DNA of 64,000 bases. It comes from Bacteroidaceae bacterium (lineage in GTDB: Bacteria; Bacteroidota; Bacteroidia; Bacteroidales; Bacteroidaceae). The notes below the pieces were generated by a model that saw nothing but the letters and a program-made list of their open reading frames with translations, was not told the DNA's origin and ran no database searches. Below, piece after piece: positions 1-9,552 of this stretch. Position 1 is the first letter of the stretch; each line of letters begins with the position of its first letter. The position numbers and the translations under genes were made by a program. The DNA is taken from contig JAGASY010000076.1 in NCBI GenBank assembly GCA_017621515.1, forward strand, positions 1 to 64,000, written 5' to 3'.

Positions 1-2
1 CC

Positions 3-131
3 AACGCATGGATGGACGGCTTCAAAGCTGTATTGATTCGCTTTGACACCACAATATCGAGTTGGAAGGGGTGGAACTTCCTTGCTTTCCTTGTCATTTT
101 CCTTAAAAAAATTCACAATTCACAAAAGTAG
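3..131 (+). CDS. C-terminal fragment of a probable IS transposase (cut by window edge)
   Basis: An open frame enters from the left edge and stops with TAG at 129-131, giving about 42 residues. The tail has the pattern W-M-D-G-F-K-A-V-L-I-R-F-D-T followed by S-W-K-G-W and then a hydrophobic stretch ending in F-L-K-K. An 'aW.d.Fk..liRF......W....lAf...flkk' ending is familiar from DDE transposases of the IS5/IS1182 kind, but the catalytic part lies outside the window, so the family is a guess. No terminal inverted repeat could be confirmed. It is the only hint of an insertion sequence next to the signalling cluster. Confidence 0.4.
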   Translation, partial: NAWMDGFKAVLIRFDTTISSWKGWNFLAFLVIFLKKIHNSQK

Positions 132-629
132 AAACAACTTCTTTATTTTTGTGCCATTACTAAAAATAAAAACTAAGTGGTATTTGTATAACCTTAATAG
201 TTAAATCGGATGGTAGGAGTTTATTTTAGAAAGGAACTTGTAACAGTTCGATTTGTACAGGAATATTCTTTGCAAGGACAGTTGGACTTGTAAATGCTTC
301 TCTCGTAGGGCTATGATATAGCCTTTTTAAAAGAAAATGCTGTTAATAAAGGAATTTTATTGATAGTCATTGCAAAGCAAGTCGAAGATAAAATCGACTC
401 TTTCTCTTTATGTTTATGACAGTTTTTCTTCATGGCAAGTACTTGCTGTACGCTTTAAAAATTGTCGTATTTTTGCAGAACCCATATTTCAGATAATTTT
501 CATTCTTGGATTTTGGGGTATATCTGATGATTTTTGCGCAATTTATAGGTCTTCAATTCGTAAAAGATGAAATGTGCGTGTTTTTGAAAACCTCTATATT
601 CATGTTTAACAACTTTAAAACTATAAACT
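132..629. other. Intergenic region upstream of the first signalling operon
   Basis: About 500 bp of AT-rich sequence without a convincing gene. The short open frames here have no recognisable start context or motif. It contains one good Bacteroidota-type promoter (444-475) that leaves a leader of roughly 150 nt before the first gene. Nothing else is recognised. Confidence 0.5.
444..475 (+). promoter_or_regulatory. Putative Bacteroidota promoter for the 630-11212 operon
   Basis: TTG at 444-446 and TATTTTTG at 468-475 are separated by 21 bp, matching the TTG-N19-23-TAnnTTTG pattern of Bacteroidota housekeeping promoters. Transcription would start near 482 and run into the gene at 630. Confidence 0.5.
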
Positions 630-1802
630 ATGTTGAAAAAGATTTTTTTATTGTTTATGGCATTTTCGGCTGTGACCTGTGCTTTTTCTGCCAATAAAGC
701 CTATAAAACTCTTGGAGAAGCGGGCATATATGAGTTTGAGGACAAAAAGCATAACGAGACATTGATGCGTACCGGAAAAGGTGATACCGTATTTGCGACA
801 GCGGAGACGGAGGCATACATTCTTTCCAAAGAAGGGAAAAGTATGAACTATATACCGATAGAATATAAAGGAATAAAGGGATGGGCCAGCATGGCACAGC
901 TTTATCCGGTGAAGCTGTCGCCGGAAGATACCCTCGTATTCGACCATTCAACATCCCTTGAAGACCGTTCCGCAATCGAAAGGTATCTCACTCCGCAAAT
1001 GGAATGGGCGATGAATCTTCCGGCAACCCATATAACGTGGATATATGCTATGATTATATCCGTCTTGATTGCCGCTGCTTTTTTCGCTTTGACATTGGTG
1101 GATAGATTTCAGTCTGTCCGTAATGTATTTTTCGGATTGACAGCCGTTGCGCTCGTAGCTCTTTCAGCTGCAGAAATCCTGTATATTTTTTCATTTTACT
1201 CTCATGTCCTATGGTTTGCCAAACCATCGCTTGTCGGCGGATGGGGGCATGTAATCCTCAATTTCCTGATTATGTCCGTAATACTTGCCGCACAGGCGGT
1301 TCTATTCTTGCTATGTTGGGGAGAACCGCTTAAAATAGACAAATACAATTCTTGGGTTTACAAGCTTCCTGTTGTTTCCGTGGCTCTTGGAGTTCTTTTC
1401 ATGGTGATGTCTTGGATTGACTACGCATCCGATACTCCTTTCTCTGCTAAAACCTACTTGATTCTTTTTGGCACTCTCGGTGTGGCAGCCCTCATCGGTA
1501 TGTTCTACCATTTCAAGGATAAACGCTTCATTGAAGGCATTGTTTTCCCGGTTTGCTTTGTTGGCATAGGCATAGGTCTGTCAGTCTCAGTGATGATTCT
1601 CAGCATGGTGGTAATCCTTGTTATCATTTTGGGTGCTATTGGAATCTTTATTTTATTGCTGATATTTTCTACTATTGGAGGTGTGCTCTTTGGAAAAAAA
1701 CGAGTTGATGGTTATACGGATGATGGGCAAAAAGTCAGTGGATGGGAAGACCAGTATGGCAAAATTCATGGTGACGACGGAAATATTTATACTCGAAACT
1801 GA
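630..1802 (+). CDS. Secreted-start polytopic membrane protein with SH3-like N-terminal domain
   Basis: 390 residues. Residues 1-20 form a signal peptide (M-L-K-K then a hydrophobic core). Residues about 24-95 look like a small extracytoplasmic SH3-like domain, judged by a pattern ending in I-K-G-W-A-S that is typical of bacterial SH3b folds. From about 136 to 350 there are six or seven hydrophobic segments. The last 40 residues are polar, with a D-G-Y-T-D-D-G-Q and Y-G-K-I-H-G-D-D-G-N pattern. The stop overlaps the next start as TGATG, so the two are probably translationally coupled. As first gene of the signalling operon it may be a membrane sensor or anchor, but no function can be read from sequence alone. 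Confidence 0.75.
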   Translation: MLKKIFLLFMAFSAVTCAFSANKAYKTLGEAGIYEFEDKKHNETLMRTGKGDTVFATAETEAYILSKEGKSMNYIPIEYKGIKGWASMAQLYPVKLSPEDTLVFDHSTSLEDRSAIERYLTPQMEWAMNLPATHITWIYAMIISVLIAAAFFALTLVDRFQSVRNVFFGLTAVALVALSAAEILYIFSFYSHVLWFAKPSLVGGWGHVILNFLIMSVILAAQAVLFLLCWGEPLKIDKYNSWVYKLPVVSVALGVLFMVMSWIDYASDTPFSAKTYLILFGTLGVAALIGMFYHFKDKRFIEGIVFPVCFVGIGIGLSVSVMILSMVVILVIILGAIGIFILLLIFSTIGGVLFGKKRVDGYTDDGQKVSGWEDQYGKIHGDDGNIYTRN

Positions 1803-2758
1803 TGGATACAAAGTTCAAAGATATAAAAGCGGCAGAGACTTTGAAAAGTAAATCTTGCCAGAAACAAATGTGGAGACCTGTGTCGCATGTGCGGCTTGAC
1901 GAAGGCGGGCGCTGTCCGTATTGCGGAGAGGGGGTTAAGACTTCGTATGCAATATGTCCGCACTGCGGTCATTCGCTGACACCGGATAAATGCTCTTTTT
2001 GTGGTGCGCCCATGAAGCCCGGTGCGAAGTTCTGTACCAGATGCGGACAATCAAAGGATGGTATAATCTGCCCTGAATGTGGCACATTGAACTCACGCAA
2101 CTTTTGTCGGAAATGCCATATTCCGCTCACTCCGATGGGGCAGCTTGCCCTTGCCGCGGCAAAAGAAGATCCTGCGTTTCAAGCCGTTGAGCAGAAGGCG
2201 CGTGAACTTGCTGAACTTCATGCTAAAATAGAAAGTTGGCAAAATGACTCCGTACAGACGCAAGCCAAACCATCGCTTTCAGACAAAGATAAAGCACTTC
2301 TTGAGGAATATGCCGGCATTCTTAGTTCCATAGGTTCTTATGTGCCGAAACCTCAGACAACATCTGAAAACATTTCTGAGAGTTCGTGTCGTCCGCACTA
2401 CGAGGAGAAGTTCATGAGTCTTGACGAAATGATGGCGGCTTACCGAGAAAAGGCTGAGGAAATGAATGCTGCAATGGCGGCAATGGTGCCTCCGCCTGAT
2501 TTTACTCCTGAGCAACAGCGCGATTATTATTCCGCACGTAAAGTCGGCATCATTGAGACTCATTATGATATAAATTGGCAGCATTATAATCCTCAGCAAT
2601 GGAAATGTAATTTTTGTGGAGCGTTGCATGACTCTCCTTCCGATTGCGCCGAACCTCAGCTCGGAGGTGTTTGGATATATGTTACTCCTGAAGAATATGA
2701 GGCGGAAGCCATTAAATCGGGTTTGCCGCCAGTGTCCCATACTTTAAAAATACAATAG
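1802..2758 (+). CDS. Multi-zinc-ribbon protein
   Basis: 318 residues. Between about residues 38 and 111 there are repeated C-x2-C pairs: CPYCG, CPHCG, CSFCG, CTRCG, CPECG and CRKCH. These would form about three zinc ribbons. A further CNFCG lies near residue 271. The middle is helical and charged, and there is no signal peptide or membrane segment, so the protein should be cytoplasmic. It sits between the membrane protein and the kinase, with a 1-nt overlap upstream and a 7-nt gap downstream. Three of the seven genes in this operon carry zinc ribbons, which suggests a shared assembly module. Probably an adaptor or scaffold; the function is inferred. Confidence 0.75.
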   Translation: MDTKFKDIKAAETLKSKSCQKQMWRPVSHVRLDEGGRCPYCGEGVKTSYAICPHCGHSLTPDKCSFCGAPMKPGAKFCTRCGQSKDGIICPECGTLNSRNFCRKCHIPLTPMGQLALAAAKEDPAFQAVEQKARELAELHAKIESWQNDSVQTQAKPSLSDKDKALLEEYAGILSSIGSYVPKPQTTSENISESSCRPHYEEKFMSLDEMMAAYREKAEEMNAAMAAMVPPPDFTPEQQRDYYSARKVGIIETHYDINWQHYNPQQWKCNFCGALHDSPSDCAEPQLGGVWIYVTPEEYEAEAIKSGLPPVSHTLKIQ

Positions 2759-2765
2759 TAAGAAT

Positions 2766-5700
2766 ATGTCAGACGATCACAAAACTGTTGGGAATCGCCG
2801 ACGTCGAGGAACCGACAACGAAGATGTTCATGCCACCGGCAGAGCCGTGCGTGGCAACGATGATGTTCATGCTACCGGCAAAGCCGTGCGTGGCAATGAT
2901 GATGCTCATACTACCGGTAGAGCCGTAAGAAGAGACGCGGACAATCTCCGCCCGTTTGAACAGCGGAATGGAGGTAAACGTCCCGGAGCTTCAGCTGATG
3001 CAAAGGCTTCTGCTGCAACCGAATGGCCGTCTGAGTTTGAACTTGAAGGTAAGAAATATAAAAACGAAGGGCTGCTTTCCGACTCTTCCGGAGAAGCTGT
3101 CGTGTTCACTGTTACTCGCAGTGGCAAAAAATATGCCCTTAAAATGTACTATTATAATCCGGACCATCGTCCTAATCACTCTATACTTGAAAAAATTAAA
3201 CAGTTGGGTGACAGTGGGTTGCTGGTGAAGATTGTCAGTCATGGAGTGTGGCAGAATCCTAATTCTAACAACGAACAGAATGACTATGAATTGATGGAAT
3301 TTTGCGAAGGCGGCTCGCTTGACGGGGTTGTTCTGGAAGGAGACGAAAAAGCTCTTACAGAGGTGGCGGTGCGAATGGGTGCTGCTATTGATTTTCTGTC
3401 GAAGCACGGCATTCTTCACCGTGACATCAAGCCTGGCAATTTCTTCTATGCCGACAAGGAGAAGACACAGATTGTGCTTGCCGATTTTGGCATCTCAGCC
3501 GAGTGCCCTGTGGGAGAAACCTGCAAAATTGACGAGATGCGTTCACCGGTCTATGCGTCACCCGAATTTTACACGAATGTCCCGGGTGAACCTGCAGAAG
3601 TGGGTGTGGAGAGCGATTTCTTCTCTCTGGGAGTTTCTTTGCTTTGTCTGTGGATAGGCAAAACCAAGCTTACGGCAAATGAGAGCCAGCTTTTGCGCTC
3701 GAAGCTGAACGAAACACTTCCGGTACCTAAAGATATGTCAGTACATACGAGTTCACTTATCAAAGCACTTACACGCTTGAAGATGAGCGACCGTGCCACA
3801 TTCGAGGATATCAAGCGTTGGTGCAAGGGCGAAGACCTTGATACAAGTGGGGCGCAATCGGATTTCCATGTGGTATTCAATTCTTACAAGAATCAGATTG
3901 CCACATCACCGGCTCAATTGGCTCAATTTCTTGTTGAGGATAAGACTCTTGGCAAGAAGTACCTCTATTCTGGCAGAGTGACGCGTTGGTTGGAAGAGAC
4001 TGGTCGTAATGAAAGTGCTGTGAATGTGGAAGAAATAGTGGAAGACATATATCCAGCTAATCAGAATGCTGGTCTTATGGCTGTTGCCTATTTGCTCGAC
4101 CCGTCACTGGATTATGTAGCTCCTGACGGCAGCCACCATACAGACCCTGCTGAAATCAGCAAGATGGCTTTGTACAATAACGGGGATATGCGTAACGAGG
4201 TGATTCGTTCTGATTCGGATTTGATGATTTATCTTCGTGCCATTAAGATGGACAAGACTGTGGCTTCTTTGCAGAGTTATGTCAACTCAGAGCAATATCA
4301 GATTACTGATAATGAAGACTTCAACAGTATGTTGGCATGTCTTTATTTTGCTGTCATGCTTGATCCGCAGATGCCGCTGTCTCTTTTTGCGAATGAGGAA
4401 TGGACGGATGTTTATACAGTAAACCAGCTTATTGATGTTCTTCATGACTTAGGAAATCCGGGAAGTATCAACATGAGTATCATAGGAAGTCCTGCTTTTG
4501 TGGTTTGGCTTGCAGCTCGGAATCCGGCTCTTGCAGGAAAGATTCGTATGCTCTATGACAAATCTAATGATGACAAGGAGTCTATATATTATCATTCTAA
4601 TTGGGCTTATCGTATTGTCTATGAACTTGATCCGGCTATGGACTATTGGTTTGGTACGGATTCTAAAGACCCTGACAGAGTTTATAGTATTGAACAGGTG
4701 GGACGGATGCTTAACGATAGGCTTGACCAAATGCAGCAGGGCGGAAGTACACCTCAAGACTTTTTTAATCTCTTTGAATATATGGATAGTGATCGTGTTG
4801 GTCATTATCTTAGGGCACGCGGTGAAAACTATTTCAATTTCTTGAATTGGAATCGCTACTGTATGGATACTGATGACGAAGAAAACAAACAGAAAGCCGG
4901 CGATTATGATATTATTATCGGAGCTTACAAATCAGTGGCTGGATTTCTTGGACGTGCGCCTTATTTTACTATCGGAGATTGTAAGGTTACATCACTTGAT
5001 GAACTCAAACAGTTCCCTAAGTCCGCTTTAGCTCCATTGTTGGGCGGTAAGGTTCGTGAAATGAACAAAGAAGGCGGTGTGGCGGCATGGCTTGACGCAT
5101 GGGTGGCTTTGTTCTTCCAAGAGAACCCTAAACTTGACCTTTCGACGAAGTTTACCTATGAGAAAGAAACGGCAAAATATGTGGAGTTCATAGGTCAGAT
5201 AGCCCCGACCAACTACTTTGTGGCTCGCTATAAACAGGCTATTAAAGAGATTGATGATGCAGCAAATGACTTGAAGCGTAGCCGTGGCAATATACAAGGA
5301 AAGCGAACTTTTTTCCTTGTATTGGGCTTGATACCGACTCTTGTCACGTTGATTGGTTCTTGGTTCTGTGATTTCCCGGAATCAAATCCTATAAGTGGGC
5401 ACTTTATGGTCACTTCTCTTATATGTTTTGCGGGAATATTCGTCTTCTCATGGGCACTGATGGGATTTGGTTCTGGTTTTATGTTCGGATTGATTGGTGG
5501 ACTTGTCGCTGCCGCAATTATCTATGCCGGATTCGCGTGGTTTCCATCGATATTGTATCTGACAGGAGGCATTGTTTTGCTAATCAGCGCATGTTATTTC
5601 ATTGTACAATTGATGAAACGGCAGAAAGTAGATATGGGCGGTGTGACCATTCGTGGCGATGAATTTGAGTATCGTCAACTTGATGCTCTTTATTATGCTT

Positions 5701-6449
5701 ATCATCAAGATACGGATACGCTTGACAATGTGATTAAGAAATATTCTGAAATGCAGCAGAATTGCGATGACGTGACCCGTGAAGACTTAAATACTGTTGG
5801 TTGGATGTGGGCTTCTGTTGCTTGGACGATTTTTTCCATTTGGTTTTTTGCAACTCCGCAAATTAGCGGTGAGAACACTTGGGCGAAAGATTTGACAGAA
5901 ATTAAGCTCAAAGCAGATAAATGGGTACTCGGTAAATGGACGGTGAAATATGCAAGTGGAAGTACTCGCATTGTGTGCAACATAGATTCGGTGACAGAGA
6001 CAAAACGCATCCTTGGTACAATGATAATTGCTGGACAGCCTCCTGTGAAGGCTGAGGGTAAAGTGGATAGCACTAACGACACTATACCATCTTCATTTAC
6101 CTTTAAGCCGGTAGATGTTGCATTTAATACGAAGACCGTCGATGTGGAATATGATAAGAGTACAAAATCTTTCCGTGGCTATTATTATGATCGTAAGGGT
6201 ATAATGCATGAAGTTGTCATTACACCTCCTGCAGAATCTGATGTAAAAAACATGGGAGCAAAAGGTGCTGCTCCCTCTAAAGCTAAGTCGAAGTCTAAAA
6301 ATACTGAGCAGATTGTAGAAGATGAGGTTGTTGTAGATGAAGTTAATTCTCATGAACAGGAGGATGTTGAATCTCATGAACAAGAATCGGAAAATCTTCT
6401 TGAAAATGAAACTTCTCCGGTTTCCGGACTTTGGGAAGACACTATGTAA
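2766..6449 (+). CDS. Eukaryotic-like Ser/Thr protein kinase with membrane segments
   Basis: 1227 residues. Residues 18-56 are three copies of a 13-residue repeat (N-D-D-V-H-A-T-G-R-A-V-R-G). The kinase domain runs from about 90 to 365: lysine in YALKMY (about 126), HRDIKPGN (218-225), ADFGIS (239-244), and ASPE in place of APE. The glycine-rich loop is poor (LLSDSSGEAVVF), but the catalytic residues are present. A long unfamiliar helical region follows. Hydrophobic segments lie at about 850-960 with another near 1013-1030, then a beta-rich part and an acidic tail. The kinase domain should be cytoplasmic. It would phosphorylate Ser/Thr on partners in the same operon, such as FHA ligands, countered by the PP2C at 9549. 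The substrates are inferred. Confidence 0.88.
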   Translation: MSDDHKTVGNRRRRGTDNEDVHATGRAVRGNDDVHATGKAVRGNDDAHTTGRAVRRDADNLRPFEQRNGGKRPGASADAKASAATEWPSEFELEGKKYKNEGLLSDSSGEAVVFTVTRSGKKYALKMYYYNPDHRPNHSILEKIKQLGDSGLLVKIVSHGVWQNPNSNNEQNDYELMEFCEGGSLDGVVLEGDEKALTEVAVRMGAAIDFLSKHGILHRDIKPGNFFYADKEKTQIVLADFGISAECPVGETCKIDEMRSPVYASPEFYTNVPGEPAEVGVESDFFSLGVSLLCLWIGKTKLTANESQLLRSKLNETLPVPKDMSVHTSSLIKALTRLKMSDRATFEDIKRWCKGEDLDTSGAQSDFHVVFNSYKNQIATSPAQLAQFLVEDKTLGKKYLYSGRVTRWLEETGRNESAVNVEEIVEDIYPANQNAGLMAVAYLLDPSLDYVAPDGSHHTDPAEISKMALYNNGDMRNEVIRSDSDLMIYLRAIKMDKTVASLQSYVNSEQYQITDNEDFNSMLACLYFAVMLDPQMPLSLFANEEWTDVYTVNQLIDVLHDLGNPGSINMSIIGSPAFVVWLAARNPALAGKIRMLYDKSNDDKESIYYHSNWAYRIVYELDPAMDYWFGTDSKDPDRVYSIEQVGRMLNDRLDQMQQGGSTPQDFFNLFEYMDSDRVGHYLRARGENYFNFLNWNRYCMDTDDEENKQKAGDYDIIIGAYKSVAGFLGRAPYFTIGDCKVTSLDELKQFPKSALAPLLGGKVREMNKEGGVAAWLDAWVALFFQENPKLDLSTKFTYEKETAKYVEFIGQIAPTNYFVARYKQAIKEIDDAANDLKRSRGNIQGKRTFFLVLGLIPTLVTLIGSWFCDFPESNPISGHFMVTSLICFAGIFVFSWALMGFGSGFMFGLIGGLVAAAIIYAGFAWFPSILYLTGGIVLLISACYFIVQLMKRQKVDMGGVTIRGDEFEYRQLDALYYAYHQDTDTLDNVIKKYSEMQQNCDDVTREDLNTVGWMWASVAWTIFSIWFFATPQISGENTWAKDLTEIKLKADKWVLGKWTVKYASGSTRIVCNIDSVTETKRILGTMIIAGQPPVKAEGKVDSTNDTIPSSFTFKPVDVAFNTKTVDVEYDKSTKSFRGYYYDRKGIMHEVVITPPAESDVKNMGAKGAAPSKAKSKSKNTEQIVEDEVVVDEVNSHEQEDVESHEQESENLLENETSPVSGLWEDTM
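2817..2933 (+). repeat. Three tandem 39-bp coding repeats in the kinase N-terminus
   Basis: Three in-frame 39-bp units encode 13-residue repeats with a core of H-A/T-T-G-R/K-A-V-R. Each unit holds one threonine at the same place (residues 24, 37 and 50) in a basic context. The DNA copies are similar but not identical, so the array is not brand new. Copy number could vary between strains. Confidence 0.85.
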
Positions 6450-6460
6450 AGATTGTAGCA

Positions 6461-9013
6461 ATGAAACAATGTGATAATTGTCATAAAGATAATCGCGAAC
6501 AAGCGCGTTTTTGCCGCTTTTGCGGTGAAAAGCTTGCCGTAGAATATTCTAACATCCTGTCGCAGGAAGAGGATGATGAGATTTCATTGGCAGGTGATAA
6601 ACATGGAGACAGTCTTGATTGTATAATTGGTCTTGAAACACAAAAGGTTCAGATTCGAGAATTTGTGTCAACGCTTAGAACTATAGCGAAACTGCGTGGT
6701 AAAGCAATGCTCAATTCAGTAAACACAAATGTACTCGTTACAGGACCGGCAGGTAGCGGAAAAACGACCGTGATGTGTGCTATTACTAATTATATGATAG
6801 AGTGTGGCATATTCAAAGACGAAGAGTGTGATACATTCAGTGCCCTGTCTATCGACCAGCTTAACTTGGCGGAAACTCCATTAGAGGCTGTGGCGCTTGA
6901 TGATGCTCATAAGCTGCTTCCACAGGACAAGAATGATGATTTGGTAGGAACAGCTTTAGAATATTTGGTTGAAAACTCCAAGAATCGTTTGGAATTCAAT
7001 GACCAAAGGCTTGTGCTGATTTTCAGTGGAAATAAGGATTTACAGGAATATATAGACAAACGTCCTGAACTCAAGAATCTTTTTGCCTTGAATATACGAT
7101 TGCCTGAGTATTCACCGTCAGAGGTGGCTGCTATCTGTGAGTCTATACTAAAAGAAAAATACTCACTGAATATAAGTGCAGAAGCTCACGCAAAGTTATG
7201 CCGTGTGTTCAACTGGGAACGACGCAACTCAGAAAGTTTTGGTAATGCTCATCTGGCGGCTTCGAAGGCTAATGAGCTGATGCTGGCTGCAACTAAACGA
7301 ATGAAAGGTAAAGCGGCAAAAACTGTTAAGCCGGAAGATGTTACCGGACGAGAGTATGTTCCTAAAACTCTTGAAGAGGTTATGTTGGATTTTGACAAGT
7401 ATGTAGGTGTAGATGAGATTAAAGAGACCATGAAGGGTATTGTCAATTCTATTACCTCGTTTCAGAAACGTCATCCGGGCGAGACATACGAACTTAAAGA
7501 CCATTACCTTTTTCTCGGTAATCCCGGAACAGGTAAGACTACCATTGCACGAGTATTTGCAGATGCCCTCAGTGCAATGGGAATATTACCATCCGGACAG
7601 TTGGTGGAGGTTGCTCCCGGTGATTTGAAAGGTCAATATATGGGGCATACTGCGCCTAAAGTAGATGCTATTTTTGACCGCGCTATGGGAGGTGTTCTTT
7701 TTATTGACGAAGCCTATAATATATGGGGTGGGGAAAATGACACTTTTGGCAATGAGGCTGTAACGGCTTTAATAAAGAATGTAGAAGACCGCCGTGGCAA
7801 ACTGATCGTAATTCTTGCAGGTTATCCACGTGAGATGGGCATATTTGCTACTGCTAATCCGGGTATTCCGTCACGTTTTAACACAACGATTAATTTTCGT
7901 GACTACAATGGGGCGGAACTGACAGAGATTGCTCGTCGTATGATTAAGGCTCAAGGGTATTCACTCGATGAAGATGCCGACAAGTTGATTGACAAATTTT
8001 TTGAGAAAATGTATGTTTCTCGCAAAAAAGATTTTGCAAATGCACGTGAAGTGCGTAATGCTGTTGACAAGGCCATAAAGAATCAGAATACTCGTATCAG
8101 GAATGCTTCGTTAGCTCCAGATTTTGATGCTTCTTCTGAGTTTGTCTTGACAAAAGTTGATTTTATTGGTGAGGACAATAAGAATGCTCTCACTGTTGAT
8201 GAGGTGATAGCTACTCTCGATGACCTTATCGGAATGGAGGATATCAAGCAGGAAATCCGCAAACTTGCCAATGTGGCTATGGTCAATCGTATGCGTATGG
8301 AGCGTGGTCTTGGAGCGGCAGCATTACAACCGATTAATATTATTCTGACAGGCAATCCCGGTACTGGTAAAACTACAATAGCAAAGCGTTTAGGACAAGT
8401 TCTTCATGCTGCGGGAGTACTTCCTTTGGATAAGGTGGTGGAACGCGAGGCCAAGACAATACTTTCCAAATATGTCAATGAATCGGGTCAGAATATGGAC
8501 AAAGCCGTTGATGAGGCTATGGGAGGAGTACTTTTCATTGACGAAGCTTATAATTTGTTACCGCATCCAGGTAGTCAGAATAATACAGGCAATGAAGCTC
8601 TTGATGCTCTGATGACCCGAATGGAAAACGACAAAGGGAAGTTCGTTGTGGTTATAGCCGGATATAAGGACCGGATGGAAGAACTTGTACGTTGTGGAAA
8701 CCCGGGACTGATGAGCCGTTTTAACAAACGCTTTCATATTGACGATTATGATGCAGATGCGTTAACACGTATCTTTATGATGAATGCTGCTAAGCGAAAA
8801 TTCACTCTTACCAAAGAAGCAGAAGAGGTATTGGCTATGCGAATGAGGGATATGGTGGCTTGTAAGGGGCTGCATTTTGGTAATGCCCGCGAAGCTGTAA
8901 ATCTTCTTAATGAAGTTGTGGAAATGCAGGGCAACCGTATTGCTGCTAATACAAGAATTATTGATTCCAATCCTGAAGCTTTGACTATTATCGAGTCTGT
9001 TGATATTCCATAA
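6461..9013 (+). CDS. Zinc-ribbon protein with three AAA+ ATPase modules (CbbX/SpoVK-like)
   Basis: 850 residues from the ATG at 6461, chosen over an upstream in-frame TTG at 6431 because the zinc ribbon starts directly after it and the spacing to the kinase stop (11 nt) matches its neighbours. Cysteines 4, 7, 18 and 21 form a zinc ribbon. Three P-loops follow: GPAGSGKTT near 97, GNPGTGKTT near 353 and GNPGTGKTT near 631. The last two modules have LFIDEAYN Walker B motifs and resemble each other and the CbbX/SpoVK/EccA group. The first is more divergent (ALDDAHKL as its Walker B-like motif). Such proteins form hexamers that remodel or unfold partners. The target may be an operon protein or a phosphorylated client; this is inference. 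Confidence 0.88.
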   Translation: MKQCDNCHKDNREQARFCRFCGEKLAVEYSNILSQEEDDEISLAGDKHGDSLDCIIGLETQKVQIREFVSTLRTIAKLRGKAMLNSVNTNVLVTGPAGSGKTTVMCAITNYMIECGIFKDEECDTFSALSIDQLNLAETPLEAVALDDAHKLLPQDKNDDLVGTALEYLVENSKNRLEFNDQRLVLIFSGNKDLQEYIDKRPELKNLFALNIRLPEYSPSEVAAICESILKEKYSLNISAEAHAKLCRVFNWERRNSESFGNAHLAASKANELMLAATKRMKGKAAKTVKPEDVTGREYVPKTLEEVMLDFDKYVGVDEIKETMKGIVNSITSFQKRHPGETYELKDHYLFLGNPGTGKTTIARVFADALSAMGILPSGQLVEVAPGDLKGQYMGHTAPKVDAIFDRAMGGVLFIDEAYNIWGGENDTFGNEAVTALIKNVEDRRGKLIVILAGYPREMGIFATANPGIPSRFNTTINFRDYNGAELTEIARRMIKAQGYSLDEDADKLIDKFFEKMYVSRKKDFANAREVRNAVDKAIKNQNTRIRNASLAPDFDASSEFVLTKVDFIGEDNKNALTVDEVIATLDDLIGMEDIKQEIRKLANVAMVNRMRMERGLGAAALQPINIILTGNPGTGKTTIAKRLGQVLHAAGVLPLDKVVEREAKTILSKYVNESGQNMDKAVDEAMGGVLFIDEAYNLLPHPGSQNNTGNEALDALMTRMENDKGKFVVVIAGYKDRMEELVRCGNPGLMSRFNKRFHIDDYDADALTRIFMMNAAKRKFTLTKEAEEVLAMRMRDMVACKGLHFGNAREAVNLLNEVVEMQGNRIAANTRIIDSNPEALTIIESVDIP

Positions 9014-9024
9014 GAAATAAGAAT

Positions 9025-9552
9025 ATGAAGAAAATAGAATGTCCAAGCTGTGGGGAACTGATTCCCGATGACAGTTTATATTGCGATATGTGCGGTGTTC
9101 AGTTGCTCCAATGTATTAAATGTGGTGCACTTGGAACAGAGCAATTTTGTGCTGAATGTGGAAAACCAATGGTCTCCAGAAATATTTCTAAATCGTCAAA
9201 AGAAAATTTTGATAAAGATGAAGAAACGGTGGGAGACAAAACTGTCGGCGGTCGGAACAAGAATCTTGTTCTCAAATCCCGTAAAGGCGGTTTTATACTC
9301 CGTCCTGAGAATGAAGCTGTTATTGGTCGGGAAAAGAGTCCGTATGTAGAATATTTACGTGACTTGAATCTGATATCGCGCCGTCATGGAAAATTTGTTA
9401 AACGTGGTTGCGAGTGGTATATCGTTGATTTTGGTAGTACGAATGGAACTCTTGTTAATGATGTGGAATTAGAATCAAATACTCCAATGAAGTTTGTAAA
9501 AGGAGATGTGATAGACATTGGTACATATATTTTTGATGTGATTGAACAATGA
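9025..9552 (+). CDS. Zinc-ribbon plus FHA-domain protein
   Basis: 175 residues. An N-terminal double zinc ribbon (CPSCG, CDMCG, CIKCG, CAECG in residues 4-50) is followed by a polar linker and a C-terminal FHA domain at about 85-173. The FHA signature residues are visible: the G-R of VIGREKSP, the S-R-R-H of ISRRHGKF, and the N-G-T of STNGTLVN. FHA domains bind phosphothreonine, so this is a reader for marks made by the kinase upstream. The linker holds a D-E-E-T-V-G-D-K-T-V-G sequence whose threonines could be phosphorylated, as in GarA/OdhI-type proteins; that is a guess. The stop overlaps the next start as ATGA. Confidence 0.88.
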   Translation: MKKIECPSCGELIPDDSLYCDMCGVQLLQCIKCGALGTEQFCAECGKPMVSRNISKSSKENFDKDEETVGDKTVGGRNKNLVLKSRKGGFILRPENEAVIGREKSPYVEYLRDLNLISRRHGKFVKRGCEWYIVDFGSTNGTLVNDVELESNTPMKFVKGDVIDIGTYIFDVIEQ

